NCBI GenBank assembly: GCA_949317995.1
Contig: OX439039.1
Span: 15,429,282 to 15,493,281, forward strand
Reading direction: 5' to 3'
Source: Acholoe squamosa
Lineage: Eukaryota > Annelida > Polychaeta > Phyllodocida > Polynoidae
Length of the DNA: 64,000 nucleotides
Below the pieces are notes generated by a model. That model saw nothing but the letters and a program-made list of their open reading frames with translations. It made no database searches and was not told where the DNA came from. Shown piece by piece: positions 7,683 to 17,236 of the stretch. Positions within the stretch are counted from its first letter, which is position 1. Each line of letters opens with the position of its first letter. The position numbers and the translations under genes are program-made.

Positions 7683-9547
7683 AGATGATCGGTGCGGATA
7701 GTGAAGTTACCACCGTAAAGGTAGTGCCTAAACTTCCTGGTGTACACGACAACCGCCAGCAGTTCTCTTTTGGTGGTGCAGTAGTTTCGTTGTGTTTTAC
7801 TTAGAGTGTTGCTAGCAAACGAGATCGGGACCTCCACTCCATCCTGCACTTGGGATAGAACAGCCCCGATCGCGGTATTACTAGCGTCAGTGTCCAAGAT
7901 AAAACGACCGTCGGATGTTGGGAATCGAAGCACAGGTGTCTCCCTGAAACTTTGTTTTAACTCGACAAAGGCATGTTCGGCTCTTTCCGTCCACGCGAAT
8001 GCCTCGTAACGACCTCTACTACCTTTAGGTTTTTGGATCACTAAGTCCTGTAAAGGGCTTACGAGTTCCGCGAACCCCGGGATGAACTCACGGTAGTAGG
8101 AACAAAAACCAATGAAGGATCGAATTTCCTTCACTGTAGTGGGCCTAGCCCAAGTCATTACATCGCTAATTTTCCCCGGGTTGGCTTCTATACCCTGTTC
8201 AGACACGATTCGGCCGAGGTACTCGACTGAAGTCCTAAAAAGTTGACACTTTTTAGGTTTCAGCTTCAGTCCCCATGCCCGAATCCTGTTGAAGACTTCT
8301 GCCAGATTCGCCATTGCTTCATCCGTCGTTTTGCCGAAGGCGATGATATCATCGAGGTAAACCAGGCAACTTTTACCTAGCAAACCTCTCAACATCTCCT
8401 CCATCATTCGCTCGAATGTGGCGGGGGCGTTACACAAACCAAACGCCATACGATCGAACTCGTAGAGCCCCCTCTGGTAGGAAAAAGCGGTTTTCTCGAC
8501 GTCGTCAGGATTCATCCCGATCTGCCAATATCCCGATTGGAGATCGAGACAACTAAACCACTTATTTCCTCCTAGGGCATCCAAGGATTCGTCGATGCGC
8601 GGGAGGGGGTAAGCATTTTTCTTAGTCACTCCATTCAGACATCGATAGTCGACGCAGAATCTCATGGTTCCATCCTTCTTCGTCACCATCTGGACGGGAC
8701 TGGACCAGGGACTAGTACTTGGCCTAACCACCCCCGTATCCAACATCTCCTTAAGTTGTTCATCCGCCGCAGCTTTCTTGCTGAGCGGAATCCTTCTATA
8801 AGGGACTCGAATTGGTTGTGCGTCACCCGTGTCGATGTTATGCAGACATCGATCGGTGCGCCCTAACGGTTCATCTGGGGATTTCAAGACGTCCACAAGC
8901 TTACGTAGTAAGGCGGACAGTTTCAGTCTTTCTTCTGGCTGGGTCAGGTGGGTGTCGCCATACATGTCTAACAGCCAGGTAGGGAGCTCCCCCGTGCGGG
9001 TGCTCGCGATTTCCGCCGTCTCGATGTCCGCAGCTTCTTGCTCGAGACGCATCATCACAGATCCTACCTCTGGTGAAGAAAGTTCACCGTTTCTGTCAGC
9101 GTACTGTATAGTACCGACCACCTGGCCTTTCTCCAGGACAATGTCTCGATTCAGTGGATTACAGACGGGAAACACTGTTCGACGGACATTGCTGACAAGG
9201 GCAGCCTCACCAACCAACCCGAAAGCTCTCAGAGTTTTCAGGTCGGGTTCGACTATGCCCAGTCGGTCTCTTTCCAGACCGTCGGATTTTACCAAGACAT
9301 CGCACCGATGTCTGGCAGGTATCCTAGTGGTCTGTGCTACTGAGGCTATCGATGACACTCTCTTCAGTTTACACTGATGGTGCTCTTCTACCGGCTCGGT
9401 CATGACCAATTGACCCGTCCTTGGATTCAGGATCATACCGTATAATGCCGCGAAGTCGAGCCCCAAAATGCCATCGTCAGCCACATCGGCCACTATTGGG
9501 CTAAACACATAGTGGGTCGACCTTAAGAGGTAGAACCAATCGACCAT
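7679..9547 (-). CDS. Element A pol: end of protease, reverse transcriptase, RNase H
   Basis: 622 codons. It opens with the last part of the retropepsin fold (GILGLDF, about residues 27-33). The RT has RFCVDYRCLN and, near residue 396, the active site YLDD. RNase H follows, with DTDAS near residue 551 and ELLAVV, and ends at TDHL. RT copies the RNA into cDNA and RNase H removes the RNA strand. Both borders are frame breaks: the protease N-terminal half is in another frame upstream (break near 9.5 kb), and integrase is in another frame downstream. The two breaks compensate each other, so protease and integrase share a frame and only the RT portion is displaced. Confidence 0.85.
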   Translation of the reverse strand: MVDWFYLLRSTHYVFSPIVADVADDGILGLDFAALYGMILNPRTGQLVMTEPVEEHHQCKLKRVSSIASVAQTTRIPARHRCDVLVKSDGLERDRLGIVEPDLKTLRAFGLVGEAALVSNVRRTVFPVCNPLNRDIVLEKGQVVGTIQYADRNGELSSPEVGSVMMRLEQEAADIETAEIASTRTGELPTWLLDMYGDTHLTQPEERLKLSALLRKLVDVLKSPDEPLGRTDRCLHNIDTGDAQPIRVPYRRIPLSKKAAADEQLKEMLDTGVVRPSTSPWSSPVQMVTKKDGTMRFCVDYRCLNGVTKKNAYPLPRIDESLDALGGNKWFSCLDLQSGYWQIGMNPDDVEKTAFSYQRGLYEFDRMAFGLCNAPATFERMMEEMLRGLLGKSCLVYLDDIIAFGKTTDEAMANLAEVFNRIRAWGLKLKPKKCQLFRTSVEYLGRIVSEQGIEANPGKISDVMTWARPTTVKEIRSFIGFCSYYREFIPGFAELVSPLQDLVIQKPKGSRGRYEAFAWTERAEHAFVELKQSFRETPVLRFPTSDGRFILDTDASNTAIGAVLSQVQDGVEVPISFASNTLSKTQRNYCTTKRELLAVVVYTRKFRHYLYGGNFTIRTDHL

Positions 9548-10160
9548 AGGTCCGCATTTCAGCTCCAGACGCAGTGCACGCCGTTATTCCCTCGTAGAGA
9601 TTATCTGACGGCACCACTAACGTTTTCGCGAGTTCCCGAGAGACAATGGTGTGGCTGGCACCAGTATCTATCAGGAAGTCTAGAGAACGTCCTCGAATCT
9701 CTGCAGACAGGTACCATCGTTTCCCCGACAAGGGGGCGGTTCCTGCTAGCATTCTCAACCCTACGTCAGTACTCAGATCGATCCCTCTCTTCTTCAGAAA
9801 AGAGAGACAGGGATCATCTGAGGGAAGCTCTGTTGCACAGACTCTGGCCAGCTGCCGCATCAGGGCCTCTCTCCCGGCGTCGACTTTCACTTTTGATCCA
9901 GTCGAACCCTCGACCTCGGAGTTCGGGCTGCCAGCGCCCTGTTCCTTGGCCATTGAGGCTTTTTCTACACCGACATCTTCGGAACCCGACCGGTGATCAA
10001 CCGGTGCCACTGTGGTAAAGGGCTGGGACGGCCCTACCGGGACCTTACCTAGTTCCCTCGAATCTACTGTCGTCTGATCAGGAGTGCCAGAGGTGCTGAT
10101 ACCTTGGCTTTTCGATGGTCGGGCAGCTCGATTGCCACGTCGAGCCGCCCGCCTCAGTTT
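9501..10160 (-). CDS. Element A pol: protease N-terminal part
   Basis: The frame is open from the frameshift signal at 10163-10157 down to a stop at 9501. It contains the retropepsin active site DTGAS followed by HTIVSREL. Upstream is a Pro/Ser/Glu-rich spacer with no ATG at its 5' edge, consistent with translation by -1 frameshifting from gag rather than by its own start. The conserved GLGLDF half of the protease is missing here and found in the next ORF, so the protease is split by a frame break near 9.5 kb. An aspartic protease of this type cuts Gag and Gag-Pol during particle maturation. Confidence 0.8.
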   Translation of the reverse strand, partial: KLRRAARRGNRAARPSKSQGISTSGTPDQTTVDSRELGKVPVGPSQPFTTVAPVDHRSGSEDVGVEKASMAKEQGAGSPNSEVEGSTGSKVKVDAGREALMRQLARVCATELPSDDPCLSFLKKRGIDLSTDVGLRMLAGTAPLSGKRWYLSAEIRGRSLDFLIDTGASHTIVSRELAKTLVVPSDNLYEGITACTASGAEMRTYGRLVLPLKVDPLCV

Positions 10161-10163
10161 TCC
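10121..10163 (-). promoter_or_regulatory. Predicted -1 ribosomal frameshift signal, element A gag/pol
   Basis: In sense direction: heptamer GGAAAAC (10163-10157), then the gag stop TGA as part of a 6 nt spacer, then an 11 bp stem (10150-10140 with 10131-10121, one G-U pair) closing an 8 nt loop. Gag and protease frames differ by -1, and the protease frame is open from the heptamer. Spacer length and stem size match known -1 frameshift elements. Element B has the same arrangement. Confidence 0.75.
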
Positions 10164-11158
10164 GTCGCGTCAGGTGGTAGACCCTTAATCGGCTCGGGGC
10201 AAGTTCGTGCGAAATGCCCCTGCTTCTTGCAGTTCCAACACTTGGCGTCGGACAGAGGGGTACTCGGCTTTTCCGAGCTAGTACCAGGGACATCCCCTCC
10301 CTCGATAACCCTGAGTAAATTCTTCAATTGACTCAGCGAGAAGGTCTGCTCCTGTACCTTTGGTTTGGAGGCCTTGTTTGGTGTTTTCGATTTACTAGTG
10401 GATTTCTGACCTTTCTTAGTCTTACTCCCCGCCCTGGGCTTCGAGTATGAGGACACTTCCCCCTGCCCCTCCTCGACCAAAGCGGCGTCAGCCAGCGCCG
10501 ACAATGCATTTGTCGAGGTAGGATTCACCAACTTCGGCAGGAGTTGTCGTTTCCGCAACAACTCGTCTGCCAAGTCCATGAGATCCTTTAGGGACATGTA
10601 AGTGCGCCACTCCCGAAGAACGTCTTGTTGTAAATCAACGTCATACAATCCTCCTATGAACAACTGGTTGACTTTGGTTATGAGCCATTCAACCGAGAAG
10701 TCCACACCTGGATAGGCATCGCCGGCAAGACGTCTTAAAGCAAAGCCATAGGCTCTAATGCTTTCGTTCTTGCCTTGGCGTCTCTTCTCCATTGTAACAA
10801 TGGGGTCCTGAAGGCTAGAAGTCATGGCTTCCGTTACCATGTCGACCAATCCCTCCAGAGTCCCATCTCCATGCTCCTCCCATAGCCACACAGTATCAGC
10901 TGCAGGGCCATTCTGGAGTAACATGAGGAGTTGAGCTAATGCCATACTCGAGGTCCATACATTTACACGACGGACGTGATTGAATCCGTGGTACCAACGG
11001 AGCCAATCGTCCTTCCATGTAAATAGAGGGCACTCGACTGACCTAGTACGGGCTGGTTCATGCCCGATAGAGGTGTTTTCAAACATTCTGCTTGATCTCC
11101 TGACCTGATCGAGAGCGAATGTTGTGCCTCTTCTAGGTATTTGATGGTCCATCCCCAT
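10154..11158 (-). CDS. gag: Element A gag: capsid and nucleocapsid
   Basis: 334 codons from the first ATG, with the frame open slightly further upstream (to about 11203). Residues 40-230 look like the retrotransposon Gag/capsid domain: the W-rich start FTWKDDWLRWYHGF, then mostly helical sequence. A basic linker follows, then a single CCHC zinc knuckle (CWNCKKQGHFARTC, about residues 306-319) for RNA packaging. It overlaps the upstream coiled-coil ORF by about 200 bp in another frame. Either this copy lost one Gag frame by a small indel, perhaps in the G-run near 11190, or the two are joined by a second frameshift. Its 3' end carries the pol frameshift signal. Confidence 0.8.
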   Translation of the reverse strand: MGMDHQIPRRGTTFALDQVRRSSRMFENTSIGHEPARTRSVECPLFTWKDDWLRWYHGFNHVRRVNVWTSSMALAQLLMLLQNGPAADTVWLWEEHGDGTLEGLVDMVTEAMTSSLQDPIVTMEKRRQGKNESIRAYGFALRRLAGDAYPGVDFSVEWLITKVNQLFIGGLYDVDLQQDVLREWRTYMSLKDLMDLADELLRKRQLLPKLVNPTSTNALSALADAALVEEGQGEVSSYSKPRAGSKTKKGQKSTSKSKTPNKASKPKVQEQTFSLSQLKNLLRVIEGGDVPGTSSEKPSTPLSDAKCWNCKKQGHFARTCPEPIKGLPPDATEN

Positions 11159-12921
11159 AGTCTCATAGTCGTGTCTGCACGACTGTGATTCATCCCCCAG
11201 GGATTACCCGAATCAGCTTCACTCAAGCGCGAAGCCTCGAATCTGATATCCCTATATTTGGGCGGATCAACATGTTGTTGGGTCGTGGTAGGGGTCGAGA
11301 ACTGTCCGATCACTCCACTTAGACCATCGGTGCGTGGCATCGAAGGAACAGGTAGGGTCCGACGCGACCTCGAATCAATTTTCGAGATGTCGTCGATTGC
11401 TCCCACCATTCTATCTATCTCTGCCTGCTGTTTTGAACGTTCCGCCTGCCTTAATTCCGATACTAGGAATTCCAGGCGGGTATGTTCAGGCTTCGAGAGA
11501 TCTCGTTGCTCGCTGATGGCAAAGAGTTGCTTGACCTCCTTCATGGCACGGTCGAGCCACTCTCTGTAGTCAGGGTTTTCGACTAGATCCCCTTGAATAG
11601 CAACCTTAGTAGTGCTGCATTCACTACTTTGTTGCTTATCTCGAAGTCTAGCGGTACGCACTTTCGATTCCGTCTGCTCCTTCAGACGTTCTTCGAGTGC
11701 GAGTTCATCTCGAACTTCTTTATTCACCCTGGCTTCGTCAGCCTTCCTGCGAGACAATATCTCTCGTCGGAGCTCATCTATTTCATCACGCATGGCTACC
11801 AGAGTATCCGAATTCTTCTGATCTTTCAGTGACTGGGCTACTAGGGATTCAGACTTCAAGGAATTAAGCTCGGCCTCGTGCCTCGCTTTCTGTTCCATTA
11901 GGACCTGATATTCCGCCATTTTATTTGCGTGTTCGATTCGTTCCTCACAGCAACGACGCATTTCTGCTTCGTCCCTGGCTCGAGCATCCTCGTCAGCTTG
12001 CATCTGACAGAGTAACGACTCCCGTTCCTGACGTAGCTGGCTCACCTGCTTTTCATAAGCCGTTAGGTGCTCAGCTACTTCTTCAGTATGCTCGGCTGAT
12101 TGTTGGTTCAACTCATGCCGCAACTCTTGCAGTTGTTCCTCTAACATAGTCTTTTCTACTTCTTGTAGTTTCAACTTATGTTTAAGGGACGTCTGCTCGT
12201 GCTGGGCATCCCGAAAATCGTTTCGAGCTCTCTCGACACATTCTCGGCGGCTAGTAGCAAGGCGATCGATTTTCGCTTTTAGCGATTGACACTCAACTGC
12301 TGTCAACCGACTACGCTCGATCTCTGACTCCGTTGCAAGCAAGGACTCCTTTTCGCTAGAGAGCTGCTTGACCTTCTCCTGAAGATCATTAAGTTCCCTA
12401 TTCGCGATCTGAGTCTTGTTCGAAGCCTCTAACGCCTGCTGCCTAAGCTGTTCCAATTTCAGCTCTATTTCTGTACTCTTCTCCTGAGCTTTCGTGGTGT
12501 TACTCGCGAGAGCGTCCAACTGCTGGCGACCCTGGCACAGTTGGCGTTGCTGCTCTTGTAGCAACTCCTCGTTGAGTCCCCTGCCACTGTCAATACTTCC
12601 TTGTATCGACACGGGCGAGGGACCCTCGAAGGACCAACTGCCAAGGCCCATTGGAGTTCCCACGGGCGAGGCTGATTTTTCTACATAGGACAGACTCTGT
12701 GTCCTTAAGAAGTTCTCAGCCGCCGGAGAGAGTTGAGTCGATACTCGCCAATTGAGTAGTCGGCTCCTTTGATACAGGCCCAACAGGTCAGACGATGGAC
12801 CTAATATCAGGGTGTGGTTCGAACCACCACCAATTAGTGGATCATTCCTATCCACTAACGGGCCTGTAGTCACTTGATGTTGGTGATTGGGGTCATCACC
12901 TTCATCCAAGTGACCCTGCAT
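10963..12921 (-). CDS. gag: Element A gag: N-terminal long coiled-coil region
   Basis: 652 codons from a real ATG at 12921, about 60 nt after the 5' LTR, so this is the first ORF on the genomic RNA. Residues 1-125 are mixed. Residues about 130-450 are an almost unbroken coiled coil, rich in Glu/Gln/Leu/Arg with heptad-like leucines and very few prolines or glycines. A Ser/Pro linker follows. Gypsy Gag proteins usually lack such a domain. It would sit where retroviruses have matrix. The last about 65 codons overlap the capsid ORF in a different frame and are probably not used. Possible roles are multimerisation or binding a host motor or scaffold, both inferred only. Confidence 0.7.
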   Translation of the reverse strand: MQGHLDEGDDPNHQHQVTTGPLVDRNDPLIGGGSNHTLILGPSSDLLGLYQRSRLLNWRVSTQLSPAAENFLRTQSLSYVEKSASPVGTPMGLGSWSFEGPSPVSIQGSIDSGRGLNEELLQEQQRQLCQGRQQLDALASNTTKAQEKSTEIELKLEQLRQQALEASNKTQIANRELNDLQEKVKQLSSEKESLLATESEIERSRLTAVECQSLKAKIDRLATSRRECVERARNDFRDAQHEQTSLKHKLKLQEVEKTMLEEQLQELRHELNQQSAEHTEEVAEHLTAYEKQVSQLRQERESLLCQMQADEDARARDEAEMRRCCEERIEHANKMAEYQVLMEQKARHEAELNSLKSESLVAQSLKDQKNSDTLVAMRDEIDELRREILSRRKADEARVNKEVRDELALEERLKEQTESKVRTARLRDKQQSSECSTTKVAIQGDLVENPDYREWLDRAMKEVKQLFAISEQRDLSKPEHTRLEFLVSELRQAERSKQQAEIDRMVGAIDDISKIDSRSRRTLPVPSMPRTDGLSGVIGQFSTPTTTQQHVDPPKYRDIRFEASRLSEADSGNPWGMNHSRADTTMRLWGWTIKYLEEAQHSLSIRSGDQAECLKTPLSGMNQPVLGQSSALYLHGRTIGSVGTTDSITSVV

Positions 12922-12968
12922 GTCGAACTTAAGCTCGCAGTACCTATGCGGACTAAAGTTAACAACTG

Positions 12969-12980
12969 GTCACGGCACCA
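12969..12980 (-). promoter_or_regulatory. Primer binding site, tRNA-His type
   Basis: In sense direction TGGTGCCGTGAC follows the 5' LTR after one base. This is the exact complement of the 3' end of animal tRNA-His (GTCACGGCACCA as recalled), so minus-strand DNA synthesis would be primed by tRNA-His. Confidence 0.75.
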
Positions 12981-12981
12981 G

Positions 12982-13449
12982 TGTAGCGTTCTACCCCTCG
13001 ATGTTATATCGAATCTTTCGATAAACAACGAAGAACAACTATTCAGGTTCCAGTTAAAACTTTATTGTCTAATAACACATAGGCATCAGCCGTTCTCGAT
13101 CACAGTTACAGGTGGCAGAGTTTGAACTCTATAACAGGTTCGACACTAGGCCTTCTAGTGTCTACAGTTGATATTCCACATACACCTCCTCTGTGCAGCA
13201 GCACAGAGGAGTACTAGGATATGGTAGCCGGGCAGCCGCCAACCATCGCTCACGATGGTCAGTCGGGGCTGGACTGACCCTGAGGAAGGCCGTACAACGG
13301 CCTTATATACACCGGAGTCGAGGGCCACGTGACCAAGTGGTGACGTGGCGCTGGACTCCAGCGCCCCCAGGCGTCGGGCAATAGAGGTGCTCTCGATGTC
13401 GCCCACAAGGACCACGAAGGTACCTCGAAGACGACGCGGGACCACCACA
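12982..13449 (-). repeat. 5' LTR of element A
   Basis: Second 468 bp LTR copy, at the 5' end of the element in its sense direction. The active promoter would lie here. Its inner end is one base from the primer binding site. Confidence 0.95.
13303..13309 (-). promoter_or_regulatory. TATA box of element A 5' LTR
   Basis: The sense strand reads TATATAA inside TGTATATAAGG. The same box is at 810-816 in the 3' LTR. Transcription would start about 25-30 bp further on, near 13275. Confidence 0.7.
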
Positions 13450-13453
13450 CTAT

Positions 13454-14430
13454 CTAGCAATACAAAAAAATGGTGTTTTATGTTTTAGTTTTCATTTCCT
13501 GTTCTGCAAGACACTCCTTTATCAATAAATGCTTTGTGCTTGATACGGAAAAAGGGCTGATTTCAATATTTATTCCCATATCAAGATACTTCCTGTCTAA
13601 AAATACTGTGTCAGGCAAAAACGTTTCCCGTATCACAGCATTTCCCGTCTGCTTATGGATATCACACTGTTTGGCTGAAAGTAGTCCCAAACGTAGCGTA
13701 ATTTGCACAACGCTGGTTACAGCAGTCTTATTGGCAGGAGTAGGACCAGCTCAATCAACACAACACGATAATACGGCGACGATGTCGGGAGTGTATTGGA
13801 CACGTTGGGATGTTTTTGACAAAAGTAGGGGTGGCTTGATTAATAATTTTGCTTTTCAACCTGGCTTTAGAAGAGGGTTATCGATTAGGAGGGTCAGGAT
13901 CACGTTTTTCCTGTTGAAATGTCACGGAAAGGACAGGAGATTCGTCAGGTAGGACTGCACTTCTACCACAGTACATGTACAACACGGTTTGACCGGCCTG
14001 TGCTCGGAGAGTGACAGTAGAGTAATATAACAGTACAGGGAGAGAAGCTAACTTAGCTGGCAACCTGCTGCAACTCTCATACTCGGGACAGGCTTGTGTC
14101 AGTCTAATTTCCCATCCTCTAGATGGCGCAACATACAGTATTTCTATGTAGAAACCAGATGGCAGTGCAAGCTGACAAACATATTACAACAATATAAAGG
14201 GCTGAGTCATTTATTGCCAGTGGGGAGGGGGGGCATTTGGAAAAGAACCCTTTCAGTGGGGCAAAATCCCAAAGTGGATGTACTGCCTGTGGGCAAACCC
14301 AAACCACAGCTTCAGGATTTGCTAACATAAACATCATTGGCATGCATGCAGCAACGCGTAATTGATGCAGGTACCGGCACCGGTGCCGGTACCCTTGTTT
14401 TTGTATACGGTACCAGCTAGTACCCGGTAA
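13454..14430. other. Intergenic flank right of element A
   Basis: No confirmed gene. On the minus strand a frame of about 93 codons (13756-13478) ends in TAA and has exon-like composition, but it lacks a recognisable domain and a certain splice site. It could be a terminal exon or chance. The remainder shows nothing to annotate. Confidence 0.3.
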
Positions 14431-14596
14431 AGGCGACCGCAGACAGGGCCGATTCGGTCGGTAGTTAGGGAAAGGTAGCCGATCGGATCGGGGGACATCG
14501 AACATGTTTGATATTGACAGACTGGATCGGACGTCCTCGCAGACCTTCCCGACTTCTCGATCGGCCCATCCAGTCGGGCCCGTCTGTGGTCAGCTT
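14431..14596 (+). mobile_element. MITE, copy 1
   Basis: About 165 bp bounded by AGGCGACCGCAGAC and GTCTGTGGTCAGCTT. The reverse complement of 14787-14951 lines up with it along its whole length (roughly three quarters identical by eye), so the two are independent insertions of one non-autonomous DNA transposon family in opposite orientation. Confidence 0.7.
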
Positions 14597-14786
14597 AACA
14601 GTAGAACGACATTTTAAAGGGGGCTTTGAAAATCGCCATGCTAGCCCTCTTTTAGTAGTAAACTAAAAGTCATATATGGTATTCTGTGCTCCTCACATGT
14701 CATAGCTTTTGTAGGCAAAAGTCCCCCCCCCTCCCACTTGCGCAGGTCAGTCACAATAAAAACAACTGTAGACTGGTCCAACCCAT

Positions 14787-14951
14787 AAGGTGACCGCAGA
14801 CGGGCCCGACTGGGTCGACATCCTGACAATCAGAAATGTCTGCGTGGACGTCCAATCCAGTTGGTCAATATCAAACAAGTTTGATCTTCCCGATCAGATC
14901 GGGTCGGTACTCCCTGGTTACCGATCGAATCTGGCCCGTCTGCGGTCGCCT
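14787..14951 (-). mobile_element. MITE, copy 2 (inverted relative to copy 1)
   Basis: Bounded by AGGTGACCGCAGAC and GTCTGCGGTCGCCT. It shares the central TTTGATATTGAC with copy 1 when reversed. The pair, with a 190 bp spacer, could itself fold into a large hairpin. Confidence 0.7.
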
Positions 14952-17057
14952 ATAACCTAATTTGGGGGGGCTCATTTTGCAAAATCAGTTCTAAGTGAGG
15001 GGCAGTAAAAGAATCTAAATGCTGTTAGGTAGTTTTCCCACATCAATGAAAACCCACCACCTCCCCTCTTGTACATATAATGACCACTTTGTTATACACA
15101 ACACAACAGCCATGTGCTTTTGTGTGGACAAAGGAGAGTGGGGACTAGAAACTTTTTTTTCAAACAGCACAAACATACAACTTGTGGCCTAGTATTGTCA
15201 TATTTTGGTCCAAAATGACCAAAACAGGCTTGATTTGGTAAAAATATATTGGATTTCTGGGTGGACAAAGGAGAGTTGGGACTAAATTAGTTCCTCATGC
15301 ACACACCAGGGGCACCCTTCACACGCTCTTACTCACTACCCCCTTTCCTTTTCCGGCCCCACTACCGGGAAAGGAAACAGTGCGTGATGTACAAGATGTA
15401 CGGCAATTTCTCATTTACTTTAATGTTTTATTGACTTGAATCATGCTTAATACTGCCCAAATGATATGACCTAATGGAGCAGTTAGGATACTTTTAGGAA
15501 ATATAGCAGTCAGATAGAAGGGACTATTTCTTCTTGGTACATGCATAGGATCCATCGGTAGGGTTGTCACAGTCTCGTTCGGTCGGGATTCAGGGAACTC
15601 CCTCTCTCGTGTTTGGGGATTGTGGGTCCCCATATTCTGGGGAATATTACTACGCAGTGTACCTGCCTACATATAACCACTACAGCAACCAGCGCCCAGA
15701 ACTACTTTTACCCAGAAACGCTGGTCGCCAGAGACGACACACGCTAGTGGTCGAGCTGGGGCCAAGTTTTATATCCTACAATACAAGCAATGAGTTATCA
15801 TGGTGTGCAATATCGACAGGTATCAGAATGGGGATATCCGGAAAACGCACCCAACATCACAGAAGTCAGGTAATAAAGTCGTATAACTCCTTCAACTGAT
15901 ACTGACAAATTTCAACCAGATATTACGTCATGTGTTTGCACTTTGCTGCTCTAATATTATATGCTTTTGCATTATTGTCAATATCAGGTTGTGGTTAATA
16001 TGAGGGCATTTTCCCTTTAGATCAGTACGTAATCCTCGAATTCCAGGCCCTATATTCTAGTAGCACTCTTTTTCTAAGGTCAGGTTGCAGCAAATAATGC
16101 CACTTACTTATTATAATTTGTACTTAGTATTCATTCTTTTTAATATAATATGGTAAATGTACTGAATATTTCCTTAACCTAGCTTCACTTCTAAAGATGG
16201 ACGTATGTGCCATTTAAAAGATCATTTTGAAAGCAATAGTGAACAACGAGGCTTTTTCTTTTTTTTCTATGGAGAGGGCGTGGAATACTGAGCTCCTCGG
16301 CTTAACCTTTATGTGACTGCCACACCTGTTTTCACCATGAAAAGAAAACCCACCAAAATGTATACATTTGAACAAAATGTTTATTGTTTTGAGCTATTCA
16401 GAGTAGACCATGATTACGTGAGGGAAATCTGTGTATGGACGCAGTAAGATTCTTCACAAACGTTCTCTTATCAGTTTAAGAAAGGGCTCAAATTTATTGT
16501 ATGATTGTGATTTGTATGATCAAACTATAAACTTACTGCCAGTGTGAAAATATGTCCAGCACGAATACAATATCTGGGGATCTGGGAATCAATACAATCT
16601 TTAGCAAAACATTAACGCATCTAACTGACCCCTTAGTTGTGTATAAAATGAGAATTACTCGGCAAACTTGCGGCCATTGGGCAGAATGTTTCAATGAACG
16701 GCGCGACCCTCAAAGGGCCTAAAGAATGGACAAGAATAACGTACATGCAGGGTCTAGATGATTCTTTCTTTGTGAACAGGCCAGGATACATTAACCTCAC
16801 TTGATATACAACAATCATTATCTAGGTTATTCAATGACCACACAAAATTGTAAAGGGAATGCTACCTACTGCCACTTGTGTTAAATCGTTATCTTTCTTT
16901 TGCACTAGCCAACGCTGGTGTGGAGTATTTTTAAAAAAAATAAAACGTAACAACTGTCATTTATATCACCAATATTGAACAGTAGTATTTACAGAAGAGC
17001 TAGAACTAAAATTATTTACAATGCTATCTATACTATAGTATGTATATATATACATCT
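14952..17057. other. Intergenic and 3' flank of the host gene
   Basis: AT-rich, no gene seen. At about 15805-15855 lies a fragment of a dispersed repeat (GTGCAATATCGACAGGTAT) that recurs at about 21308 and, reversed, at about 36440-36500. The part next to 17057 is presumably the 3' untranslated region of the 24-exon gene, but no clear AATAAA in that direction was found. Confidence 0.4.
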
Positions 17058-17236
17058 TCATGTTTTTCGTTGGATAAGTTCATTCGCGATTCCTTCCTCC
17101 ATCTTGGATTTGTACGACCCTTCTACCCTCCGCCTGTGGCAGCAGCAGTACCAGATGACTATTGCAGACAGGATGATTAGGACTATGACCACACCAGCGA
17201 TGATAAGCATGGCAAAGGGGCCAAGACATGCCAGAC
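17058..17236 (-). other. Exon 24: transmembrane segment and cytoplasmic tail
   Basis: FAMLIIAGVVIVLIILSAIV forms one helix. It is followed by WYCCCHRRR, where cysteines suit palmitoylation and arginines set the inside-positive end, then about 22 tail residues and TGA. No signalling motif is visible in the tail. Confidence 0.85.

Larger units (their letters stand above)
489..13449 (-). mobile_element. Element A: Ty3/gypsy-type LTR retrotransposon, 12,961 bp
   Basis: A complete LTR element reading right to left. Two 468 bp direct repeats begin TG and end CA in the sense direction and are flanked by the 4 bp duplication CTAT. Next to the 5' LTR is a site complementary to the tRNA-His 3' end, and next to the 3' LTR a purine tract. 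Coding order is gag, protease, RT, RNase H, integrase, which is the Ty3/gypsy order, followed by a large extra ORF. The element is visibly more GC-rich than its surroundings. The LTRs differ at two positions (517/13010 and 914/13407), so insertion is recent. Even so, the coding part contains frame breaks and in-frame stops, so this copy is probably defective, unless some of these are assembly errors. Confidence 0.95.

Noticed and set aside
13478..13756. Minus-strand 93-codon frame as a terminal exon
   Set aside because: Exon-like composition, but no domain, no second exon and no certain splice acceptor.
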